Positions 1 to 9,700 of a DNA stretch of 64,000 bases are shown here, one piece after another. Under the pieces are notes generated by a model that had not been told where the DNA came from, did no database searches, and worked only from the letters and a program-made list of their open reading frames with translations. Position numbers and translations under genes: made by a program. Positions within the stretch are counted from its first letter, which is position 1; the number at the start of each line of letters is the position of its first letter. Source of the DNA: Nocardia vermiculata NBRC 100427 (lineage in GTDB: Bacteria > Actinomycetota > Actinomycetes > Mycobacteriales > Mycobacteriaceae); assembly GCF_001613265.1 (NCBI RefSeq), contig NZ_BDCA01000003.1, positions 166,606 through 230,605 of the forward strand, written 5' to 3'.

Positions 1-1
1 C

Positions 2-406
2 ACCGACGAGGTGGGCCGCACCAAGCGGTTGTCGCTGCGCAGTACCGTCACGGCCGGCGAACGGCATGCCTCCATCGCCCGCGACGAGGAGAACTACTGG
101 CTCGTCGACGCCGGTGACACCCATGTGCGGTCGATGTTCGGCGGCGCGCTGGATGTGGATGTGGCGCTGAGCCCGTTCTTCAACACGTTGCCGATCCGGC
201 GGTTCGGTCTCGCCCATGCCACCGAGGACCTGCAGGTGCCCGTCGTCTACGTGCGGGTCCCGGAGCTGGTCGTGCAGGAGGCGATCCTCACCTACAGCAG
301 CGGCGCCGACGGAATCCATGTGCTCTCGCCGGTCGCCAGCGCCACAGTGACGGTCGACGACGACGGTTTCGTCCTCGACTATCCGGGGTTGTCCGAGCGG
401 ATCTGA
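2..406 (+). CDS. Putative glycolipid-binding domain protein (DUF1089), 5' truncated
   Basis: The reading frame is already open at base 2 (T-D-E-V-G-R) and runs to a TGA at 404-406, so the N-terminus lies outside the window; 134 residues are visible. The segment around residues 55-70, with ALSPFFNTLPIRRFGL, is the hallmark of the putative glycolipid-binding family PF06475/DUF1089, whose members are about 180-200 residues long. About a third is therefore missing. Family structures form a beta-barrel thought to hold a lipid; no enzymatic activity is established. It converges on tyrA with 22 bases between them and shares no obvious pathway with it. The family call rests on remembered motif similarity. 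Confidence 0.7.
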   Translation, partial: TDEVGRTKRLSLRSTVTAGERHASIARDEENYWLVDAGDTHVRSMFGGALDVDVALSPFFNTLPIRRFGLAHATEDLQVPVVYVRVPELVVQEAILTYSSGADGIHVLSPVASATVTVDDDGFVLDYPGLSERI

Positions 407-428
407 CCGGCCGTGTGGATCGGCCCGT

Positions 429-1379
429 TCAATCCAGCGTGCGCAGCACGCCGCCGCGCTGCCCGGCCGCAGCCAAACGTTCCAGCCAGTTCTCGTCCCC
501 CGGGCGGATATCGGTGATATCCCAGCGGCGCAGGGTGTCGTACCGGTCGCGCTCGCTGTAGCCGGCGTCGATCAGTTCGCCGAGGGTGCCATCGCTGCGC
601 AGACTGTCGCGGGCCGATTCCAGCAGGCGCAGCGCGTCGTCGAGGGCCTCGGTCAAGGCGGCGGCATTGGGTTCGCAGATCGCCCGCACCAGATCCGGTG
701 CGGTGGCCGCCACCCGGGTCCCGTCGCGGAACGAGCCCGCCGCCAGCCCCAGTGCCAGATCTCCGCCCGCGGCACCGGCCACCGCCAGTGTCTCGGCCAG
801 TACGTGCGGCAGATGTGAGATACGGGCCACCGCGCGATCGTGTTCGGCGGCGAGCACCGGCACCACCACGGCGCCGCAGTCCAGCGCCAGCCGCGCCACT
901 CTGGTCCAGGGTTCGGCACGAGTGCCCGGGTCGACGCCGACCGCCCACGCCGCCCCGCGGAACAGATCGGCCGACGATGCGTTCCAACCGGATTCGGCGG
1001 TACCGGCCATCGGATGCCCGCCCACGTAGTGCGCGCCCAATTCCTGCCGGTGCACGGCCTCGTGCACGGGCTTTTTCACGCTCACCACGTCGGTGAGGGC
1101 ACAGTCGGGCGCGAAGGTCCGCACATCGGAGAGGACGGTGTCGATGGCGGGCATCGGCACGCTCAGCACGATCAGCGCATCGTGTTCGGCGGCCCTGGTC
1201 AGCACCGCGGCGATATCGGTTCCGACGTCGAATCCGTCGGCGCGTGCGGCGCGTGCACCGACGTCGGACCGGTTGTACGCCCAGGCGCGGTAGCCGGTCG
1301 CTACCGCGGCCCGCAGCACCGAGCCGCCGATCAAACCCGTACCCAGAACGCATACCGCGGAATTCCGATCGCCTGTCAT
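429..1379 (-). CDS. tyrA: Prephenate dehydrogenase
   Basis: Converts prephenate to 4-hydroxyphenylpyruvate with NAD(P)+ in tyrosine synthesis. The 316-residue product opens with a Rossmann motif (VCVLGTGLIGGS, about residues 8-19) and carries the family block HPMAGTAESGW with its substrate-binding histidine. The C-terminal half is the helical dimerisation domain. No ACT domain is evident, consistent with the short form. The ATG at 1379 is chosen because it sits directly before the nucleotide-binding strand; starts up to 1457 are open but would add about 26 unconserved residues and overlap the divergent gene at 1438. Only 58 bases separate it from that gene, so they probably share a divergent promoter region. 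Confidence 0.9.
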   Translation of the reverse strand: MTGDRNSAVCVLGTGLIGGSVLRAAVATGYRAWAYNRSDVGARAARADGFDVGTDIAAVLTRAAEHDALIVLSVPMPAIDTVLSDVRTFAPDCALTDVVSVKKPVHEAVHRQELGAHYVGGHPMAGTAESGWNASSADLFRGAAWAVGVDPGTRAEPWTRVARLALDCGAVVVPVLAAEHDRAVARISHLPHVLAETLAVAGAAGGDLALGLAAGSFRDGTRVAATAPDLVRAICEPNAAALTEALDDALRLLESARDSLRSDGTLGELIDAGYSERDRYDTLRRWDITDIRPGDENWLERLAAAGQRGGVLRTLD

Positions 1380-1437
1380 CGACTCAGATTCGCATACGAC
1401 TTCAACATTTCCCCCGAATCCGACTACCGTTGCGGCC

Positions 1438-1974
1438 ATGGCACAGCGCTCGAGCACGAACAGGGCCGCGTCGGACGATTACGACGACGTGGAAGGGTTC
1501 GCAGTGGCGGTCGTCCGCGAAGAGACCACGTGGCGATGCAGTCCGCTCAGTCCCGCGGCAGTGAGCAGTCTGTCCGCGGCCGAGAACGAGTTGCGCGCAC
1601 TGCGTAGCACCGGCGCGGTTTTCGGGCTGCTCGACGTCGACGACGAATTCTTCATCGTTCTGCGTCCGGGGCCGGCCGGTAGCCGGGTACTGATCTCGGA
1701 CGCGACGGCCGCTATCGACTACGACATCGCCGTCGAGGTCCTCGACGCGCTCAATGTCGAGGTCCCCGATATCGACCCGGACGAACTCGACGACATCGAT
1801 CCGTGGGAGGAAGGCGATCTGGCCGTGCTGGCCGATCTGGGCCTGCCCGAGCCGGTCTTGGGTGTCATCCTCGCCGAAACCGACCTGTACCCGGACGAAC
1901 AGCTGGGAATGATCGCGCAGCGGCTGGGTTTCGCCGACGAATTCTCGGCGGTCCTGGACAAGCTGCACCATTGA
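1438..1974 (+). CDS. tRNA adenosine deaminase-associated protein
   Basis: A 178-residue acidic cytosolic protein without membrane segments. It matches the actinobacterial family that always lies directly upstream of tadA; its biochemical role is unknown. Aspartate/glutamate-rich stretches (for example around residues 103-122, DIDPDELDDIDPWEEGDL) dominate the middle. The last codons overlap a possible TTG start of tadA (TTGA at 1971-1974), which suggests translational coupling. The ATG at 1438 is used. The family call rests on both sequence character and the tadA context. Confidence 0.88.
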   Translation: MAQRSSTNRAASDDYDDVEGFAVAVVREETTWRCSPLSPAAVSSLSAAENELRALRSTGAVFGLLDVDDEFFIVLRPGPAGSRVLISDATAAIDYDIAVEVLDALNVEVPDIDPDELDDIDPWEEGDLAVLADLGLPEPVLGVILAETDLYPDEQLGMIAQRLGFADEFSAVLDKLHH

Positions 1975-2456
1975 GTTCGGCGTCCGCGGACTCGCCGGCC
2001 CCCCTCGGGGACGAGGCGATGATCCGTGCCGCGCTCGCCGCCGCCGCCGCGGCCGATCCACGCGATGTGCCGGTCGGCGCGGTGGTCTTCGATGCGTCGG
2101 GGCGCGAAATCGCGCGGGCGAGCAATGCGCGCGAAGCCCTGGGCGACCCGACCGCACACGCCGAGGTGCTGGCGCTGCGTGCCGCGGCGCGGGTGCTGGG
2201 CGACGGCTGGCGGCTCGAGGGGGCCACCCTGGCGGTGACGCTCGAACCGTGCACCATGTGCGCCGGCGCGCTGGTGTTGTCGCGGGTTCGCCGCCTGGTC
2301 TTCGGTGCCTGGGAACCCAAGACCGGCGCGGTCGGTTCGCTCTGGGACGTGGTGCGTGATCGGCGCCTGAACCACCGGCCCGAGGTCCGCGGCGGGGTGC
2401 TGGAACCGGAGTGCGCCGCGGTGCTGGACGCCTTTTTCCGCTCTCACCGCATCTGA
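1971..2456 (+). CDS. tadA: tRNA-specific adenosine deaminase
   Basis: Deaminates A34 to inosine in the anticodon of tRNA-Arg(ACG). The zinc and proton-relay motifs are visible: PTAHAEVLAL (His ligand and catalytic Glu) and EPCTMCAGAL (two Cys ligands). The conserved tail GAVGSLWDVVRDRRLNHRPEV is also present. With a TTG at 1971 the protein has 161 residues and keeps the whole first helix, as in homologues; the TTG overlaps the stop of the preceding gene. The ATG at 2019, preceded by GGGGACGAGG, would give 145 residues and cut into helix 1, so the start is uncertain. tRNA-Ser follows 46 bases downstream. Confidence 0.92.
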   Translation: MSSASADSPAPLGDEAMIRAALAAAAAADPRDVPVGAVVFDASGREIARASNAREALGDPTAHAEVLALRAAARVLGDGWRLEGATLAVTLEPCTMCAGALVLSRVRRLVFGAWEPKTGAVGSLWDVVRDRRLNHRPEVRGGVLEPECAAVLDAFFRSHRI

Positions 2457-2502
2457 CCACCCGATTTCGGATTCCTTGGCGGTGTCCGGTAAAGTCACCA
2501 AC

Positions 2503-2593
2503 GGTGGCGTGTCCGAGCGGCCTAAGGAGCACGCCTCGAAAGCGTGTGAGGGGTAACCCCCCTCCGAGGGTTCAAATCCCTCCGCCACCGCCA
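2503..2593 (+). tRNA. tRNA-Ser (anticodon CGA)
   Basis: Acceptor arms GGTGGCG (2503-2509) and CGCCACC (2583-2589) pair perfectly. They are followed by discriminator G and an encoded CCA (2591-2593). The anticodon stem CACGC/GCGTG closes the loop CTCGAAA, giving anticodon CGA, which reads UCG. A long variable arm (GTGAGGGGTAACCCCCCTCC region) marks a class II serine tRNA, and the T-loop GTTCAAATC is canonical. Confidence 0.97.
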
Positions 2594-2595
2594 GA

Positions 2596-2631
2596 GCGTC
2601 CCACCTGAACTTGCAGGTGGGACGCTTTTTT
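2596..2631 (+). terminator. Rho-independent terminator after tRNA-Ser
   Basis: A perfect 12-bp stem (GCGTCCCACCTG at 2596-2607, CAGGTGGGACGC at 2614-2625) with a 6-base loop is followed by six T residues at 2626-2631. It starts 3 bases after the encoded CCA, so it should end the tRNA transcript, and possibly read-through from tadA. Confidence 0.95.
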
Positions 2632-3078
2632 GTGTTCAGTCGTCCGGCTGGGTGGTGTGCGGGCGTGCCGGGAAGGTGGTGCTCCGGCGCAAGCCCGGTC
2701 CGTCGAGGCTCCCCCTGTTGGGAATGATCACAATTGCCCGATGTTGCCTCAGTGTCGGCATATGTTCCTGTGTGGCCTCGTCGCGGCGCGAACAGGCGTC
2801 GCGCACCGATTCCGCAGTCCTCTTTCCGATGCTGGTGAACGCCTCGATCTGGAGTGGTGTCGGCGGGGTTCGTAAAAAACTTGCGACTGTGTGCTGATCG
2901 ATTGCCGATAACCGGGTCGAGCGTTCCCGGTCGCGGGGTGTCGTACTCCCGTGGTCTACTGCATATTACCGACGGGTAGTAAGTTCGATCCGCTTCGGTA
3001 GCACGGCGGCTGGTCCGTCCGCCGGATATCCCGGAGGCCGTGGTCAGCAGTGGGTAGAGCATGTGAGGGACAACAGCT
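2632..3078. other. 447-bp intergenic region, no gene supported
   Basis: Open frames of up to 81 codons cross this stretch on the + strand, but they have no convincing ribosome site and look unlike real proteins. The last 130 bases are less GC-rich and probably hold the promoter of the acetyltransferase gene. I see no RNA gene, repeat or mobile-element end. Confidence 0.5.
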
Positions 3079-3699
3079 TTGAGTGAACCGGAGAAGCCGG
3101 TCGTGCGGACCGCGACGCGCGACGATATCACCGCAATGGTGCGAGTGCTGGCCGATGCGTTCGCCCATGACGATCCCATCGAGGAGTACGTCTTCCCGGA
3201 CGAATCGGTACGGCACCGACGGGCACCGCGCATGTTGCGGGCGATGATCACCCACCGCTTCCTCCCGGCCGGGGGTGCAGAGGTGGCGGAACTGGACGGG
3301 CGCATCGTCGGGGCGCTGCTCTGGTATCCGAACGGCTACCGGCCCGGGGGAATCCGCGAATTCCTCGCGGGCCCGCTGTTTCTGGCCGGGATGGGGTCGG
3401 CGGTGCGCCGTGGTATCGAAGTGGACACGACCATGGATCGCGCCGCACCGGCCGAACCACATCTGTTCCACGTCTACCTGGGTACCGATCCGGCCTTGCA
3501 ACGCAGCGGGGTAGGTCGAGCCCTGTACGCGTCGTTCACCGAGCGAGCCGACCGCGAGGGCGTTCTGCTCTGCGGTATCTGCAAGGACGAGAACGTCGGG
3601 TACTACGAAGCATTGGGCAACGAACGTACCGGAGGAATCCGGCTGGGCAAGACGGGCCCGGAGCTGAACATCATGATCCGGCGACCACGCCCGCTGTGA
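3079..3699 (+). CDS. GNAT family N-acetyltransferase
   Basis: A 206-residue cytosolic acetyl-CoA-dependent acyltransferase of unknown substrate. The acetyl-CoA-binding block is visible around residues 130-150 (HLFHVYLGTDPALQRSGVGRAL, Q/RxxGxG/A type), followed by a C-terminal segment with GYYEALG. The TTG at 3079 is preferred because AGGGA lies 8 bases upstream and the product then begins just before the first strand (VVRTATRDDI). It ends 84 bases before the PKS start on the same strand, so it could be co-transcribed with the lipid locus, although the PKS gene has its own strong ribosome site. Confidence 0.85.
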   Translation: MSEPEKPVVRTATRDDITAMVRVLADAFAHDDPIEEYVFPDESVRHRRAPRMLRAMITHRFLPAGGAEVAELDGRIVGALLWYPNGYRPGGIREFLAGPLFLAGMGSAVRRGIEVDTTMDRAAPAEPHLFHVYLGTDPALQRSGVGRALYASFTERADREGVLLCGICKDENVGYYEALGNERTGGIRLGKTGPELNIMIRRPRPL

Positions 3700-3783
3700 T
3701 CGGTGCGCGGCCGTGACGGTGAGACCGGCCGCGCACTCGCAACTTTCGGGGGAAAGACAATTCGAGTCGGCCTAGGAGTCGCT

Positions 3784-6700
3784 GTGTCGGATATTGCCAT
3801 CGTAGGAATCGGTTGCCGGTATGCCGGCGGTATCGATTCACCGGAGTCCTTCTGGGACTTCGTGATCAACAAGCGCGACGGGGTGACCGAGATCCCGTCC
3901 GACCGCTGGGACTGGCGGCGCTACTATGACGCCGACCGCCGCACGCCGGGGCGGATGTATACCAAGCGGGCGGCCTTCATGACCGGCGATCCGTGGGAAT
4001 TCGATCCGGATTTCTTCGGCATTTCGCCGCGCGAGGCAGCCGCCATGGATCCGCAGCAGCGGCTGGTACTGGAAGTGGTGTGGGAGGCACTCGACGATGC
4101 CGGCGTCGCGGGTCGCAGCGCCGGGTCTTCGCTCGGCGTATACGTGGGTGCGTTCACTCTCGATCAGCTGGCGGTGTCCGTCGGTGGTCCGGCGCTGCCG
4201 CATGTCGATATGCATACCGCGGCCGGGGCCTCCTACACGATGCTGTCCAACCGGATCGCCTATGCGCTCAACCTGACCGGCCCGGCGATCACGGTCGACA
4301 CCGCCTGTTCCTCGTCGCTGGTCGCACTGCATCTGGCCTGCCAGGCCATCGCGAACGGGGACTGCGAATTCGCCCTCGCCGGCGGTGTGACCGTGATGGC
4401 GCAGCCGGAGCCGTTCGTGTCCATGTGCAAGGGCGGCTTCCTGGCCGCCGACGGGCGCAGTAAGCCGTTCGACGCCGCCGCCGACGGTTACGGCCGCGGT
4501 GAGGGCGCCGGCATCGTGGTGCTGAAGAAGCTCGCCGATGCCGAACGTGACGGCGACCGCATCTATGCGGTGGTCAAGGCCACCGGATCGAATCAGGACG
4601 GCCGGACCACCGCCATCACCGTGCCCAACGCCGACTCGCAGGAAGCGCTGGCGAAGTCGGTGGTCGCTCGTTCCGGGGTCCCGGCGCACGAGGTCACCTA
4701 TGTCGAAGCGCACGGCACCGGCACGCCGGTGGGCGACCCGCTGGAGCTGCGTGCCATCGGCCGGGCCTACGGCGCCGCCACGGGACGCGCGGGTGCGGTG
4801 GGCGTCGGCTCGGTGAAGGCGACTCTGGGCCACACCGAGGCCGCGTCCGGTATCGCGAGTGTCATCAAATCGGCGCTGGCCATCACCCACCGCACCATCG
4901 CGCCGCAGGGCTGGCTGGACACCCCCAACCCGGATATCCCGTTCGAGGAGCTGGGGATCCGGCTGCAGACCGAGGCCGAACAGGTCGGCTCCGAGGTCGA
5001 GCGGATGTCCGTGGCCGTCAACGGTTTCGGCTACGGCGGCACCAACGCGCATGCGATCCTGCAGGAATATGCGGGCCGCACCGGAACCGAGCGGGCGCCG
5101 CAGCACTTCGGTGTGCTGCCGCTGTCGGCTCGTTCCGAGGCCGCCGTGCGTGAACTGGCGCGCGGCATGGTCGAGCGGATCGCCGACGGCGCCGATCCCG
5201 GCCGGGTGGCCGAGGCGGCCTGGCGCCGCCGCCAGCACCACAACCACCGGGCCGCGGTGTCCTTCGGTGACGACACCGAACTGGTGCAGCGGCTGGTCGA
5301 CCTCGCGGGCGGGGACGGCCGCGTCGGTCGCGTGGTGGGTAAGCGCACCGCCGAACCGGTCTACGTGTTCACCGGTATGGGGCCGCAATGGTGGGGTATG
5401 GCGCGTGAATTGCTGAGCGCCGAGGGCACATTCGCCGACGAGGCGCAGCGTATCGACGCCGTGTTCCTGGAGATCGCCGGCTGGTCCATCGTGGAGGAAC
5501 TGCTGCGACCGGAGGAGGAGTCGGCGGTCACCTCCACTGCGATCGCGCAACCGGCGAACTTCCTGGTCCAGGTGGCGCTGCATGCGGTGTTGCGAGAGTA
5601 CGGTGTCGAACCCGCCGTGGTGGTCGGGCACAGTGTGGGGGAGGTGTCGGCGGCATACGTCACCGGCATGCTGTCGCTGCGCGACGCGCTGCTGGTCAGT
5701 TACCACCGGGCCCGGCTGCAGGCCACCACCGCCGGCACCGGCGGCATGCTCGCCGTCGGTCTCCCAGCCGACCAGGCCCGCGAACTCATCGGCGCCGATA
5801 CCTCCGTGGATGTCGCGGCGATCAACTCGCCCTCGGCCGTGACCCTCGCGGGTGCAGTCGAGCGGCTCGACGAGATCGCCGAAAAACTCACCGCGGACGG
5901 TGTTTTCGCGCGTCGCCTGCAGGTCGAAGTGCCGTATCACAGTCATCTGATGGATCCGATCCTCGACGAGCTGCGCACCGAGCTCGCCGGCCTGGCCGTC
6001 GCCGCGCCGCGCATCCCGCTGTACTCCACTGTCACCGGTGCACAGGTCACCGCGGCCGACTGGGATGCCGAGTACTGGTGTGCGAATGTGCGGCAGCCGG
6101 TGCGGTTCGCGGACGCGATCACGGCGCTGGTCGGCGCCGGGCATCGTGCGTTCGTCGAGCTCGGGCCGCACCCCGTGCTGGGCGCCAATATTCGCGAGAT
6201 CCTGATCGGCGCGGGTGAGACCGGCACCACCGTGGCCACCCTGCACCGCAAGCAGCAGGATGCCGACAGCCTGCGCCAGACCCTGGCCGGGCTCTACGAC
6301 GCCGGCGTACTCGATATCGATGCGCTGTTCGGGCCCGGCTTCGAGCCCACCCCGCATATCGATCTCCCGCGCTATCCGTGGCAGCGCACTCGTTTGCGCA
6401 ATGAACTCCCGGAATTCCGGCTGCTGCGCCACGGCACCCCCGGTGCCCATCCGATGCTCGGTGATCAGCATCCCGACGATTCGAACGCCTGGCGTGTCGA
6501 GCTGTCGGAGGCCGCGCTGCCGTGGCTGACCGATCACGTTGTCGGGGGCACCCGGATTCTGCCGGGCGCCGGCTATCTCGATGCCGCGCTCAGTGCCGCC
6601 GCGGTGCGGTCGGAATCCGATCAGGTGGCGCTCGAAGGAGTGCGGTTCGTCGCCCCGCTGATCGTCGAGCAGGGCGAAGCGCCCGTAGTCGAACTCCACG

Positions 6701-9700
6701 TGGAGGATTCGACGCGGCGGTTCACCATTCGCTCCCGGGGCGCCGCCGGGACGATCTGGACCGTACATGCCACCGGCCGCATCGTCGAGGGCACCTATGC
6801 GCCGCTCACCGCCGAGGTACCAGGACCCGAGGGCATGGCCACGGTCGATCCCGCCGAGTTCTACGCCGGCCTGGCCGGGCGCGGACTGCAGTACGGCCCG
6901 GCCTTCCAGCGCGCCACCGCGATCCGATTGTCGCCGAGCGTCGTGGTGGCGCAGGTCGACGGCGATATCGGCCGCGAGGAGCGTTATCTCGCGCATCCGG
7001 CGATCGTCGACGCGGCACTGCAGAGTGTGGCGGCCCTGCTGGCAGCGCGCGGCGGGACTCAGGAAGGCGCGATGGTTCCGGTCGGAGTACGCACCGTCCG
7101 GCGCCTGGAAGCGCTCCCGGCCGAGGTCACCGTGGTGGCTCGGCTGTCCGAAGGGGAATCCCCGGTCGCCGATATCGATCTGGTCGACGCCGAGCACACG
7201 GTATGCATGCAGATCAGGGGTGTGCAGTTCGGTTCGCTCACACCGGGGCGCGGACCACTGCAACGGATGACGGATCTGTTCTACGAGGATCGGTGGGAGC
7301 TGCGCGAACCGGTCGACACCTCGGCACTGCCCGGCAACGACGGGCTGTTCACGCTGATCCTCGGCTACGGCGCGGATATCGACTCCCGGGTCGAGCGGGT
7401 ACGAGAGGCCGCGGCCGGTGGTGTCGGCTGCGCTGTCACGATCGTCGATCCCGACGAAGAAGCCCTGGAACCGCAACTGGCGCAGCAACTGCGCGACATC
7501 TTCGGCACCGACGGCGTTCAGCGGCTGCACATCTGCGTGGTGCCGGGACATATTCGAGCCGGTGATGTGACAGCGCTGTGGACGCTGCGCCGGATCGCGG
7601 TCACCGTGGACGGATACCTCGAGGAACGGCTCGGCGACCACGAGATCGAAGTGCCACTGACCGGCGACGGCTCGCTGTACGCGACCATCGTCAGCGCACA
7701 TGCCTTCGCCCACCCCGCCGACGAGCAGGCGCCGGACCCCGGGCAGGCTGCCGTCGCCGGTGCCCGCCGGGTGCTGACCAACGAGCAGTCCCGGCTGCGC
7801 TGGCGCCTGGTCGATATCGACGCCGGCACCGCGGTCACCGAGCTGGCGGCCGAGCTGGCGATACCCGGCGCATTCCAGTACGACCTCTGCGATGAGGCGG
7901 TGCTGCGCAACGGGCTGCGCTGGACCACGGTCGTCACCCGTTCGCTGCAGGACCGGCTCGATGCGCTCGATACGGCCGAGCCGCTCACCGACCCCGAGGC
8001 GAACTTCGAGCTGGAACTGCCCGCATCGCGCAGTTTCGCGCGGCTGGGCTGGCGGCGCTGTGATCGCCGCGCCCCCGGTCCGGGTGAGGTCGAGGTGCGG
8101 ATGCGCGCGGTCGGCCTCAACTACAAGGACTCGTTGAAGGTGATCGGTGTCCTCGGTGAGCGGGAACTGTCGCACACCCATTTCGGCCTGGTGCCCGGGA
8201 TGGAGGGCGGCGGCGAGGTGGTCCGGATCGGGCCCGGTGTCACCGAGGTCGAAGTCGGCGATGCGGTGAGTCTGACCTCCAAGGGGATGGTCGCGCGGTA
8301 TCACACCACCTCCACCGCGTCGCTGACCCGGGTGAAGCCGGATACCGATGCGGGACGCTGCACGAGCGTCACGGCCTTCACCACCGCCGAGTATTCACTG
8401 CTGGAGCTGGCGCGGCTTCGCGCCGGCGACATCGTGCTGGTGCACGGCGCTGCCGGTGGTGTGGGCAGTGCCGCGGTGCAGATCGCGAAGCTGCACGGCG
8501 CCACCGTGATCGGCACCGCGAGTACCGATGCGCGGCGGGCGCAGGTGCTGGCCGACGGCGCGGACCATGCGCTCGGATCGCGTTCGCTCACCGTCGTCGA
8601 CGAGGTGCTGGAGCTGACCGGCGGCCGTGGCGTCGATGTGATCATCAGCACCGCGCCCGGTGAGATGCTGCGCCAGAACTTCACGGTCATCGCCGAATTC
8701 GGCCGCATCGTGGAGATCGGCAAGGCCGATATCTACACCGGCAGCGTGTTGGATCTGTCGGCCTTCGACAAGAACGTCTCGTATTTCTCCTTCGATCTGG
8801 ACCGGATGCTGGCCAAGCGCCACACCGAGGTGATGGAGCTGGGCCGGCGCGTCAACGCGCGATTCGACGACGGGACCTATCGGCCGCTGCCGTTCCGTAA
8901 GTACGGCACCGCCGAGGTGAGCCAGGCATTCGAGGAGGTGGCGCGCTCGACCCGGATCGGTCGTGTCGCGCTGGATCTCACCGAGGAACAGCCGCTGGTC
9001 CGCCCGCAACTGCCCGAAGTCGAGATCGATCCGGCCGCGCAGTACCTGATCACGGGTGGTTTCGGTGCCTTCGGCCTGGCCACCGGCCGCTGGTTGGTCG
9101 GTAAGGGCGCACGCCGGCTGACCCTGCTCGGACGCGGTGGCGCCACTACCGAGGCGGCCCTCGCGCAGCTGGCAGCCTGGGAGGCTCAGGGTGTCGAGGT
9201 GACCGTCGAGAAGGTCGATGTCACCGACACCGCGGCGATCACCGAGGTGATCGCCCGGGCACACCGGGACGAGCATCCGCTGCGTGGTGTCTTCCACACC
9301 GCGGGTGCCATCGACGACAAGCGCATCACCGTCATGGACGCCGCAAGCCTGGCCACCGTGTTCCGGGCCAAGGCCGACGGGGTGCGGGCGCTGGTCGCCG
9401 GGCTGGACGCGGCCGGGGCACGGCTCGACCAGTTCGTGCTGTACTCCTCCGGTAGCGCCATGTTCGGCGGTGTGGGCCAGTATGCCTATACCGCGGCCAA
9501 TCTCACTCTGCAGGCCGTCGGCGATTCGGTGGTACGCGCGGGTGGGCGCGCGACGGTCATCGGCTGGGGGCATATGTCCGGTGGCGGTATGGCCTCCGAC
9601 GAGAACATCGCGCGCTATCTGCGCAACACCGGCTTCGATTCGATGCCGATGGACGAGGGGACCGAATATCTGGAGCAGGCACTGCGTTTGGGTGTCACCC

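Noticed and set aside
2630..2897. Two overlapping 81-codon frames after the tRNA-Ser terminator
   Set aside because: They have no good ribosome site, unrelated sequences in two frames, and no family features; treated as non-coding.
3838..8304. 1488-codon open frame on the minus strand opposite the PKS gene
   Set aside because: It mirrors the codon structure of the PKS gene in high-GC DNA, has no domain-like sequence (His/Gly/Asp/Arg-rich), and the + strand protein has every PKS domain.
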